A DNA stretch of 64,000 bases from Candidimonas humi. Its GTDB lineage: Bacteria; Pseudomonadota; Gammaproteobacteria; Burkholderiales; Burkholderiaceae_B. Positions 58,577-64,000 of the stretch are shown here, one piece after another; position 1 is the first letter of the stretch, and every line of letters begins with the position of its first letter. The notes beneath the pieces are model-generated. The model had not been told where the DNA came from. It saw only the letters and a list, made by a program, of their open reading frames with translations, and did no database searches. A program made the position numbers and the translations under genes. Where the stretch lies: the NCBI RefSeq assembly GCF_019166065.1, contig NZ_JAHTBN010000001.1, forward strand, positions 496,001-560,000, written 5' to 3'.

Positions 58577-58594
58577 TCACTCCCACTCGATTGT
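58577..58594 (-). other. guaA 3'-end-like attachment site core
   Basis: On the minus strand the bases ACAATCGAGTGGGAGTGA read Thr-Ile-Glu-Trp-Glu-stop, the exact C-terminus of GMP synthase (GuaA). No other guaA sequence is present to the right. The 3' end of guaA is a known integration site for islands with P4-type integrases. The site lies about 310 bp before the integrase fragment and in the same direction, the usual att-int layout. Confidence 0.62.
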
Positions 58595-58675
58595 AAACAA
58601 GCACATAAAACCCTTTAATAATAATAGCTTGCAGATGCAAACGGCACCAGTGCCATGAAAAATGCCATGAGCAAA

Positions 58676-58900
58676 TCATGGGGTTGAACACGGCTTGCAC
58701 CGTCGACATCCACGCTCCTGGTCGGCGATCTCGCCCGGCTGCAATGCTAGCTCGGCATCGGTCATGCGCTCCAGCACGTCGCGTAGGCGGATGGTGCAGG
58801 GGATGGGCGGCGGCCCGAACTCGTAGCCGCCGGCGGTCATTTCGGCCGCAATTTCCTCGGTGATGAAAAACGGCTCAGCGTCTTGGTGCAGCTTCGTCAT
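58676..58900 (-). CDS. Small hypothetical protein downstream of the resolvase
   Basis: This 74-aa acidic protein has the segment GPPPIPCTIRLRDVLERMTDAELAL and a Cys-rich end (CRRCKPCSTP). Its ATG overlaps the resolvase stop (ATGA), so it is made with the resolvase. No known domain is evident; the helix DVLERMTDAELAL might bind a partner protein. Confidence 0.62.
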   Translation of the reverse strand: MTKLHQDAEPFFITEEIAAEMTAGGYEFGPPPIPCTIRLRDVLERMTDAELALQPGEIADQERGCRRCKPCSTP

Positions 58901-59634
58901 GCCCTTTCCTCCTGGCGTTCATCCTGCCCGACAGCGGCCAGGGCATCGGCTTCCGTCAATGCATCCTCCACGAACGCGCCGCGTTGCTTCGCTTCGGCCT
59001 GGCTGACTTCGGCCCATATCCGTTTCACCTGGGCCGGACTGTACCCGGCCAGTTCGGCGGTCTTACTGATGCTGTGGCCGGACTTGCGCAGCGCAACAAC
59101 CTGGGCGCGGCGCTTCAGATCAGCGCGGCGGCCCTTGTAGCGCCCGGTCTGGCGGGCCAGCTCAATGCCTTGGCGCTGCCGCTCGCGCCTGTCCTCGTAG
59201 TCGTCGCGGGCCATCTGTAGAGCCAGCTTCAAAAGCATGTCCTGGACGGATTCCAGGACGATCCTGGCAACGCCCTGAGCCTCGGCCGCCACATCGGATA
59301 GATCGACCACGCCAGGAACAGCCAGGCGCGCGCCCTTGCCCCGGATCGAGGCCACCAGGCGCTCGGCCTCGGGCAAGGGTAGACGGCTGATCCGGTCAAT
59401 TTTTTCGGCAATGACCACTTCGCCCGGTTGCAGATCGGCCACCATGCGCAGCAGTTCGGGCCGGTCGGCGCGTGCGCCGGATGCCTTCTCGCGGTAGATG
59501 CCAGCGACGTAGTACCCGGCGGCCTTCGCGGCCGTGATGATCCCCTCCTGGCGTTCAAGGTCTTGCACTTCGGTGCTGACGCGCAGATAGACCCGCGCCA
59601 CCATCGGCGCGGCTGCTGGCTTCGTCCTGCTCAT
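58897..59634 (-). CDS. Serine recombinase (resolvase/invertase family)
   Basis: This 245-aa small serine recombinase has the N-terminal catalytic domain with the nucleophile Ser in YLRVSTEVQDLERQ, the arginine region EKIDRISRLPLPEAERL, a long E-helix, and a C-terminal helix-turn-helix (KRRAQVVALRKSGHSISKTAELAGYSPAQVKRIW). It probably resolves cointegrates or plasmid multimers; proteins of this size occur on broad-host-range plasmids and Tn3-like elements. AAGGAG precedes the ATG. Direct repeats upstream may be its res site. A shared intergenic region with arsR is typical of element cargo junctions. Confidence 0.9.
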   Translation of the reverse strand: MSRTKPAAAPMVARVYLRVSTEVQDLERQEGIITAAKAAGYYVAGIYREKASGARADRPELLRMVADLQPGEVVIAEKIDRISRLPLPEAERLVASIRGKGARLAVPGVVDLSDVAAEAQGVARIVLESVQDMLLKLALQMARDDYEDRRERQRQGIELARQTGRYKGRRADLKRRAQVVALRKSGHSISKTAELAGYSPAQVKRIWAEVSQAEAKQRGAFVEDALTEADALAAVGQDERQEERA

Positions 59635-59660
59635 ACTGGCCGGCTCCTTTAGGCATACTC

Positions 59661-59745
59661 AAATGCACCCATCTTAAACTGGCAGGCCAATTTATCACAT
59701 ATCGATCTAAATGCGCCTAGCTCATTTTTACAGCTTAAATGAGCT
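59661..59745. promoter_or_regulatory. Repeats between resolvase and arsR (res-like site or ArsR operator)
   Basis: Three direct motifs AAATGCAC (59661), AAATGCGC (59709) and AAATGAGC (59737) lie in the divergent gap. The last is one arm of a perfect inverted repeat AGCTCATTT-N9-AAATGAGCT (59719-59745), which abuts the arsR -35 box. The repeats could be resolvase subsites; the inverted repeat could be the ArsR operator. Confidence 0.6.
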
Positions 59746-59746
59746 A

Positions 59747-59775
59747 TTGAGCACACTCCATATTTCGACTATTAT
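59747..59775 (+). promoter_or_regulatory. Promoter of the ars operon
   Basis: TTGAGC (59747-59752) and TATTAT (59770-59775) are separated by exactly 17 bp. The arsR ATG is only 6 bp after the -10 box and has no Shine-Dalgarno, so transcription would begin at or next to the start codon. Confidence 0.72.
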
Positions 59776-59781
59776 TGAAAC

Positions 59782-60114
59782 ATGGAAACGATAAATGCTG
59801 TAGCCGCCCTGGCGGCCATCGCTCAAGAATCGCGCCTCGCGGTGTTCCGGCTTCTCGTCCAGGCCGGCCCCGCCGGCATGGCCGCCGGAAAAATCAGCGA
59901 AGCGGCCGGCATCCCGCCGTCTTCGCTATCCTTCCACCTGAAAGAGCTGGCACACGCCGGCATGGTCACGTCGCGGCAAGAAGGCCGATTTGTGATCTAC
60001 GAGGCGAACTTTTCGACGGCCACTAACCTGGTGGCCTTTCTCACGGAAAACTGCTGCGGCGGCCAGGTGTGCAACCTGTCTTGCACCACGGAAGCCGGGA
60101 AGGTGTTGGCATGA
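59782..60114 (+). CDS. arsR: Arsenic-responsive repressor ArsR
   Basis: This ArsR/SmtB winged-helix repressor of 110 aa begins [25 protein letters not shown] and has the recognition helix region [17 protein letters not shown]. It lacks the classic ELCVCDL metal site; instead C91, C92, C97 and C101 cluster at the C-terminus ([13 protein letters not shown]). This resembles the second type of As(III) sensor, which uses C-terminal thiols. It is first gene of arsR-arsH-arsC-acr3, each overlapping the next by 4 bp. Confidence 0.94.
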   Translation: METINAVAALAAIAQESRLAVFRLLVQAGPAGMAAGKISEAAGIPPSSLSFHLKELAHAGMVTSRQEGRFVIYEANFSTATNLVAFLTENCCGGQVCNLSCTTEAGKVLA

Positions 60115-60878
60115 GACTTCGCCATCTTTCCGACCCCGATTCTTTGCCCGCTTTGGACAAATCCTTTGCCATCGAGCGCCCGGCGCTCGGGCTGGCACCC
60201 GACGCCCCGCCGGTGCGTATCCTGCTGCTGTATGGCTCGCTGCGCGCCCGCTCGTTCTCACGGCTGGCCGTCGAGGAAGCGGCCCGGCTGCTGCAATTCT
60301 TTGGCGCAGAAACACGCATCTTCGACCCGTCCGATTTGCCGTTGCCCGATCAAGTGCAAAGCGACGATCACCCGGCCGTCAAGGAGCTGCGCGCCCTGTC
60401 CGAGTGGTCAGAGGGACAAGTCTGGTGCAGCCCGGAACGCCACGGTCAGATTACCAGTGTCATGAAGGCGCAGATTGACCATCTGCCGCTTGAAATGGCC
60501 GGCATCCGGCCGACCCAAGGCCGCACCCTGGCCGTGATGCAGGTATCCGGCGGCTCGCAGAGCTTCAACGCCGTGAACACCTTGCGTCTGCTCGGCCGCT
60601 GGATGCGAATGTTCACCATTCCGAACCAGTCGAGTATCGCCAAAGCGTTCCAAGAGTTCGACGCGGCGGGCCGCATGAAGCCCTCGCCGTACTACGACCG
60701 AATAGCCGATGTGATGGAAGAACTGGTGCGCTTCACGGCGCTGGTACGGCCGCACCGTGAAGCACTGACAGACCGCTATTCCGAACGGAAAGCGGCCGGC
60801 CACGTCATCGACGAGGCCACCGATCTTTCATCCATCGCCATTGCTCCCCAGCCACTACCAGAAAGCGAAACATCATGA
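60111..60878 (+). CDS. arsH: ArsH organoarsenical oxidase/FMN reductase
   Basis: This 255-aa NADPH-FMN reductase-fold protein has the flavin-binding motif [23 protein letters not shown] and the ArsH signature [20 protein letters not shown]. ArsH proteins oxidise trivalent methylated and aromatic arsenicals with NADPH and confer resistance. The ATG at 60111 overlaps the arsR stop (ATGA), which fixes the start. Confidence 0.95.
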   Translation: MRLRHLSDPDSLPALDKSFAIERPALGLAPDAPPVRILLLYGSLRARSFSRLAVEEAARLLQFFGAETRIFDPSDLPLPDQVQSDDHPAVKELRALSEWSEGQVWCSPERHGQITSVMKAQIDHLPLEMAGIRPTQGRTLAVMQVSGGSQSFNAVNTLRLLGRWMRMFTIPNQSSIAKAFQEFDAAGRMKPSPYYDRIADVMEELVRFTALVRPHREALTDRYSERKAAGHVIDEATDLSSIAIAPQPLPESETS

Positions 60879-61381
60879 CCGAAAGAATCTATAACGTCCT
60901 CATCCTCTGCACCGGCAATTCGGCGCGCAGCATCATGGCCGAAGCTCTCATCAACACGATGGGGCAAGGGCGCTTCCGCGCCTACAGCGCCGGCAGTCAC
61001 CCAACCGGCAAGGTCAATCCCTTCGCCGTCGAAAAGGTGGAGTCGGTGAATTACCCGACCGAGAATCTGCGCAGCAAGAGCTGGGACGAGTACGCCACGC
61101 CCGACGCACCGAAGATGGACTTCATCATCACCGTCTGCGACAACGCCGCCGGCGAAATGTGTCCGGTGTGGCCTGGTCAGCCGATCTCGGCGCATTGGGG
61201 ATTTGAAGACCCGGCCGCCGTCGAAGGCACTGACGCCGAGAAGCGCCGGGCCTTCGAACAAACCTTCCGGCACATGATGAACCGCGTCCGCCTGTTCGTG
61301 AATCTGCCTCTCAAAATGCTTGACCAGACGGCCATCAAGCGCGAGCTGGCGAACATCGGCAAGACCGAGCAGGAAGCATGA
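60875..61381 (+). CDS. arsC: Arsenate reductase, low-molecular-weight phosphatase type
   Basis: This enzyme reduces arsenate to arsenite. The 168-aa protein has the P-loop C12-TGNSAR-S19 of the LMW phosphatase fold, with C88 and C96 ([11 protein letters not shown]) positioned as the resolving cysteines of thioredoxin-type ArsC. It is unrelated to the glutaredoxin-type ArsC of E. coli. It is about 25 residues longer than the typical form, mostly at the C-terminus. The start overlaps arsH by 4 bp. Confidence 0.93.
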   Translation: MTERIYNVLILCTGNSARSIMAEALINTMGQGRFRAYSAGSHPTGKVNPFAVEKVESVNYPTENLRSKSWDEYATPDAPKMDFIITVCDNAAGEMCPVWPGQPISAHWGFEDPAAVEGTDAEKRRAFEQTFRHMMNRVRLFVNLPLKMLDQTAIKRELANIGKTEQEA

Positions 61382-62445
61382 GCGCCGGCGCACAGGCCAT
61401 CGCCGCGAAGCCGCGCCAGGCCCCGATGAGCGGCTTCGAGCGTTACCTGACGCTGTGGGTGGCCCTGTGCATCGTCGCCGGTGTTGCGCTCGGCCAGGGC
61501 CTTCCTGACGTGTTCCAGGCCATAGGCCGCATGGAAGTGGCCCAGGTCAATTTGCCGGTGGGCCTGCTGATTTGGGTAATGATCGTCCCGATGCTGGTCA
61601 AGATCGACTTCGGGGCGCTGCACCAGGTCAAAGAGCATTGGCGCGGCATCGGCGTCACGCTGTTCGTGAATTGGGCCGTCAAGCCATTCTCGATGGCCCT
61701 GCTGGGGTGGCTGTTCATCCGACAAGTGTTCGCTCCGTTCCTGCCGGCCGATCAACTGGACAGCTACATCGCGGGCTTGATCTTGCTGGCCGCCGCGCCC
61801 TGCACGGCAATGGTGTTCGTGTGGAGCCGCCTTACCAACGGCGACCCGCTTTTCACGCTCTCGCAAGTGGCTCTGAACGACGCCATCATGATCGTGGCCT
61901 TCGCGCCCATCGTCGGCCTGCTGCTGGGCATGTCCTCGATCTCGGTGCCTTGGGACACGCTGCTGATTTCGGTCGTGCTCTACATCATCGTGCCGGTGAT
62001 CCTGGCGCAGCTCTTGCGGCGGCATCTGCTCAAGCAAGGACAGGCCGCCTTTGAACGGGCCATGCAGAAGATCGGGCCGTGGTCGATGGCCGCGCTGCTG
62101 CTGACGTTGGTTCTACTGTTCGCCTTCCAGGGCGAGGCCATCATCCGGCAGCCGTTAGTGATCGCCATGCTAGCCGTGCCGATCTTGATTCAAGTGTTCT
62201 TCAATTCCGGGTTAGCCTACTGGCTGAACAAGCGGGCGGGGGAAAAGCACTCTGTCGCCTGTCCTTCGGCCCTGATCGGTGCCAGCAACTTCTTCGAGCT
62301 GGCCGTGGCGGCCGCCATCAGCTTGTTCGGTCTGCACTCCGGCGCTGCATTGGCAACCGTGGTCGGCGTCCTGGTCGAAGTGCCGGTGATGCTGCTGGTC
62401 GTGCGCGTGGTGAATCGCTCGAAGAGCTGGTACGAACGAGGTTGA
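61378..62445 (+). CDS. acr3: Arsenite efflux transporter Acr3
   Basis: This is a 10-helix arsenite permease of the ACR3 (BART) family, 355 aa. The essential membrane Cys is C142 in LLAAAPCTAMVFVWS, and the C-terminal half has ACPSALIGASNFFELAVA. It exports As(III) made by ArsC. It is often labelled arsB, but it is unrelated to ArsB of E. coli. Overlaps arsC by 4 bp. It ends the coupled operon, after which small genes follow without a terminator. Confidence 0.95.
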   Translation: MSAGAQAIAAKPRQAPMSGFERYLTLWVALCIVAGVALGQGLPDVFQAIGRMEVAQVNLPVGLLIWVMIVPMLVKIDFGALHQVKEHWRGIGVTLFVNWAVKPFSMALLGWLFIRQVFAPFLPADQLDSYIAGLILLAAAPCTAMVFVWSRLTNGDPLFTLSQVALNDAIMIVAFAPIVGLLLGMSSISVPWDTLLISVVLYIIVPVILAQLLRRHLLKQGQAAFERAMQKIGPWSMAALLLTLVLLFAFQGEAIIRQPLVIAMLAVPILIQVFFNSGLAYWLNKRAGEKHSVACPSALIGASNFFELAVAAAISLFGLHSGAALATVVGVLVEVPVMLLVVRVVNRSKSWYERG

Positions 62446-62470
62446 ACATGAGTAGGAAAAAACTGAGGAA

Positions 62471-62563
62471 ATGATTGCAGATTGCCGCGCCGGCCGCTTC
62501 CTGGCGCATTCGATCACTGACCTGGAACACCTAGTATCCATGCTTGCTGAGGTCGCCCGATGA
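62471..62563 (+). CDS. Possible 30-aa small protein
   Basis: The frame MIADCRAGRFLAHSITDLEH to LVSMLAEVAR-stop sits between acr3 and the MazE-like gene. Its stop overlaps the next ATG (ATGA). In front, an 8-codon frame MSRKKLRK (62448-62474) overlaps its ATG in the same way. The overlap chain suggests translation; the product has no known family and could simply couple translation onward. Confidence 0.4.
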   Translation: MIADCRAGRFLAHSITDLEHLVSMLAEVAR

Positions 62564-62763
62564 CAGACCCAAAGAACCTAGAGAACAGGCTGCATGAGAA
62601 GGCCGACCCGGCCCGCGCCGTTTCCACTGGTCGGGTGCGCTACACACTGGCCGAACTACTGGCCGACGCGGAAGCATCCGGGGCTTACCCGCTGCCGCCG
62701 GAGGAACGCGAATGGATGGATGCGCCGTCTGTGGGTCGGGAATGGCCAAACAGTGAAGATTGA
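62560..62763 (+). CDS. MazE/PemI-like antitoxin C-terminal domain protein
   Basis: This 67-aa protein has the segment GRVRYTLAELLADAEASGAY then EEREWMDAPSVGREW, which closely resembles the toxin-binding tail of MazE/PemI/ChpI antitoxins (YxLEELLA...EREWLD..PVGRE). The N-terminal AbrB-type DNA-binding half is missing; instead there are about 25 hydrophilic residues. No MazF-like toxin is visible nearby. It is the last gene before a terminator, downstream of the ars operon. Confidence 0.68.
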   Translation: MTDPKNLENRLHEKADPARAVSTGRVRYTLAELLADAEASGAYPLPPEEREWMDAPSVGREWPNSED

Positions 62764-62764
62764 A

Positions 62765-62796
62765 AAAGGCGGCCAGTTCGAGTGGCCGCCCTTTCG
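62765..62796. terminator. Terminator after the MazE-like gene
   Basis: GGCGGCCA-GTTCGAG-TGGCCGCC (62768-62790) is a perfect 8-bp stem flanked by AAAAA on the left and CTTTC on the right, so it can stop transcription from both sides. It separates the plus-strand ars unit from the minus-strand trb unit. Confidence 0.82.
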
Positions 62797-62799
62797 TCA

Positions 62800-63024
62800 T
62801 TAGCTGCACGCTTGGCGCAAGGCGTTCATTGCTTCTTGAAAATCAGCCTGTGTCGCCCGGCCCGTTTCAGCTTGGTAGTACACCACCATAAAAGCATTAG
62901 CGACGGCTTCGGCCAATGGCCCAAGGCTCCGCGCTTCCGCTTGGTTGATGTACTCCAAAGAAGAAAGAATAGCCGCTGCTTGATGCACTGCTTGCCCTGG
63001 TTCGATAATATGTTGTGTTGTCAT
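62800..63024 (-). CDS. Small hypothetical protein of the conjugative element
   Basis: This soluble 74-aa protein begins MTTQHIIEPGQAVHQAAAIL, is mostly helical and ends QEAMNALRQACS. A strong GGAGAGGTG precedes the ATG, so it is a real gene. It is third after trbL on the minus strand. Family unknown; short genes at this position are common in trb regions. Confidence 0.66.
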   Translation of the reverse strand: MTTQHIIEPGQAVHQAAAILSSLEYINQAEARSLGPLAEAVANAFMVVYYQAETGRATQADFQEAMNALRQACS

Positions 63025-63087
63025 AATTCACCTCTCCAGTAGGTGTTGATTGAAAGTGCCGGGCTGGTTGTGGCCAGCCCGGTGCGC

Positions 63088-63336
63088 CTACAGGTACAGC
63101 CCCGCCGCCTCCGCGAATGCTGACCGCTCATTCCTGCCGCCATTAACCTCAATACTTATCGGCTTAGTTTCGCTCTCTCTCATAGGGTCTGGCCGTGATA
63201 CAAAAGCGGCTGTTTCTGTCTCTGCATCGACCTCGGTCGATTGATCACCCAGCGGCGAAATAAATACCTGGCTGACTTCTTCCCTTGGCGCTTCATCCAG
63301 GGCCGCCAATGCGGCCATGTATGTTGATGTCGTCAT
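63088..63336 (-). CDS. Small hypothetical protein downstream of trbL
   Basis: This acidic 82-aa protein begins MTTSTYMAALAALDEAPREE and has many Glu/Asp and Ser/Thr. AGGAG lies 9 bp before its ATG. It follows trbL after only 4 bp and so belongs to the transfer operon. No signal peptide, membrane helix or known domain. Confidence 0.66.
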   Translation of the reverse strand: MTTSTYMAALAALDEAPREEVSQVFISPLGDQSTEVDAETETAAFVSRPDPMRESETKPISIEVNGGRNERSAFAEAAGLYL

Positions 63337-63340
63337 CGTG

Positions 63341-64000
63341 CTAACTCCTGACTTCGTTACTATCTGGGCCAGAATCGGCGCCCAAGCTATTGCCCTCGAA
63401 CTGGCCAGATTGGCTTGCTTCTTTCGGCTCCATGCTTTCGCGTATCGAAGCAGCCAGTTTTCCGCCTGTGGTTTCGCTCACTCGCTCCTGGAATCCCTGC
63501 TTCACTTGAGAGCCGACACCCTTGGCTAACTCGGAGGCCGTGCCTGTGGCCAGCTTCGCGGCCTTGGCAAAGCCGCCACCGCTTGAGCTACTGCCGCTGT
63601 CACCAAAGCCAGCCGCTTGGGCGAATGGGCTACTGCCAGCAGTACCCGCTTCACCACCACCGTTTCCGCCACTGCTGACAACTGACCCCATGCTGGACAT
63701 GTCACCGCCGGTTTCCATACTCGCTGATGCTTTCTGAAAAGCCGCTTGGAGTGCACTTGCACCTCCGGCTGCACCGGCTGCGGCACCCATAACCGCTTTA
63801 CCTGCCAGGGCAGCGCCGCCAGTTGCCATACTGGCCGCCGTCACCGCCGCCCCAACTGCCGCACCCGCACCGAAGTTTCCAATTCCACCGGCTGCGCCAA
63901 TACCACCACCAGACACAAGACCAGAAATCATCGGCGGAACTTTGTTGACCAAGAAAAGCAAGATGACCGATATAACCAACATCACGGCCAGTTCCTGGGA
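63341..64000 (-). CDS. trbL: Conjugal transfer protein TrbL, C-terminal part
   Basis: TrbL/VirB6 is the polytopic inner-membrane protein of the type IV secretion channel used for DNA transfer. The frame is open at the right edge and reads SQELAVMLVISVILLFLVNK, the last membrane helix. A very Gly/Ala/Ser-rich tail of about 190 residues follows (for example GGGIGAAGGIGNFGAGAAVG), as in P-type TrbL proteins. At least half of the protein lies beyond 64000. Its presence indicates a conjugative plasmid or ICE to the right. Confidence 0.82.
   Translation of the reverse strand, partial: SQELAVMLVISVILLFLVNKVPPMISGLVSGGGIGAAGGIGNFGAGAAVGAAVTAASMATGGAALAGKAVMGAAAGAAGGASALQAAFQKASASMETGGDMSSMGSVVSSGGNGGGEAGTAGSSPFAQAAGFGDSGSSSSGGGFAKAAKLATGTASELAKGVGSQVKQGFQERVSETTGGKLAASIRESMEPKEASQSGQFEGNSLGADSGPDSNEVRS

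Noticed and set aside
62448..62474. Eight-codon frame MSRKKLRK as a gene
   Set aside because: It is too short to support as a product; mentioned only because its overlap might couple translation.

Overview
The window looks like a chromosomal segment of a high-GC betaproteobacterium of the Alcaligenaceae type (a Bordetella/Achromobacter/Pusillimonas relative). This rests on the GC-rich codon usage, a Bug-type periplasmic receptor, the surE-pcm-nlpD block, and the mix of housekeeping genes with small catabolic or transport islands. The species cannot be fixed from the sequence alone. No rRNA, tRNA or CRISPR array was seen.

Region 1 (1-31 kb) is mostly core genome. It starts with a glutamate/aspartate ABC transporter (gltIJKL, gltL cut by the left edge) and continues with glnK, nadE, argH, rlmD, a Spy-like periplasmic protein, a DEDDy exonuclease, nlpD, pcm, surE, plsY and tsaD. 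A purine permease, a thioredoxin, yigZ, the ABC-F gene ybiT, an LD-carboxypeptidase, tadA, a HAD hydrolase, the NAD(P)HX repair enzyme, MFS and ABC exporters, and yajQ follow. The gap upstream of ybiT holds an AT-rich tandem repeat and a 231-bp nested palindrome. A decayed piece of an MFS gene lies just in front of its intact relative.

Region 2 (31-54 kb) is metabolic accessory chromosome. It has a periplasmic sulfite dehydrogenase (soxC-like plus a mono-heme cytochrome and a b561-type cytochrome) next to a TetR gene, two SDR genes, and an IclR-controlled catabolic unit (Bug receptor, TPP enzyme, class III aminotransferase). A diaminopropionate ammonia-lyase/M20 amidohydrolase pair comes next beside an Lrp-type regulator. 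AlkB, a FUSC exporter, a ketopantoate reductase, a double-CDGSH protein, HdeD, OsmC, an SDR and an MFS transporter complete it.

Region 3 (53.8-58.3 kb) is a mosaic of live and broken genes. It contains the C-terminal stub of an alpha/beta hydrolase, an AraC gene with two nonsense codons, an aldo/keto reductase with a large internal deletion, and an integrase reduced to its first ~38 codons. Between them lie an intact, translationally coupled gntR-tauE-DUF1634 operon with a perfect operator, and an EamA/Lrp pair.

Region 4 (58.3-64 kb) is mobile DNA. A GACGGTAAA motif cluster lies upstream of the integrase remnant, and an 18-bp sequence reads as the end of guaA (TIEWE-stop). Beyond these are a serine resolvase with repeats upstream, a tightly coupled arsR-arsH-arsC-acr3 operon whose arsR looks leaderless, a small MazE-like antitoxin tail, small element genes, and the C-terminus of TrbL at the right edge. 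The simplest reading is a conjugative element carrying arsenic resistance, joined to the decayed end of a guaA-type integrative element.
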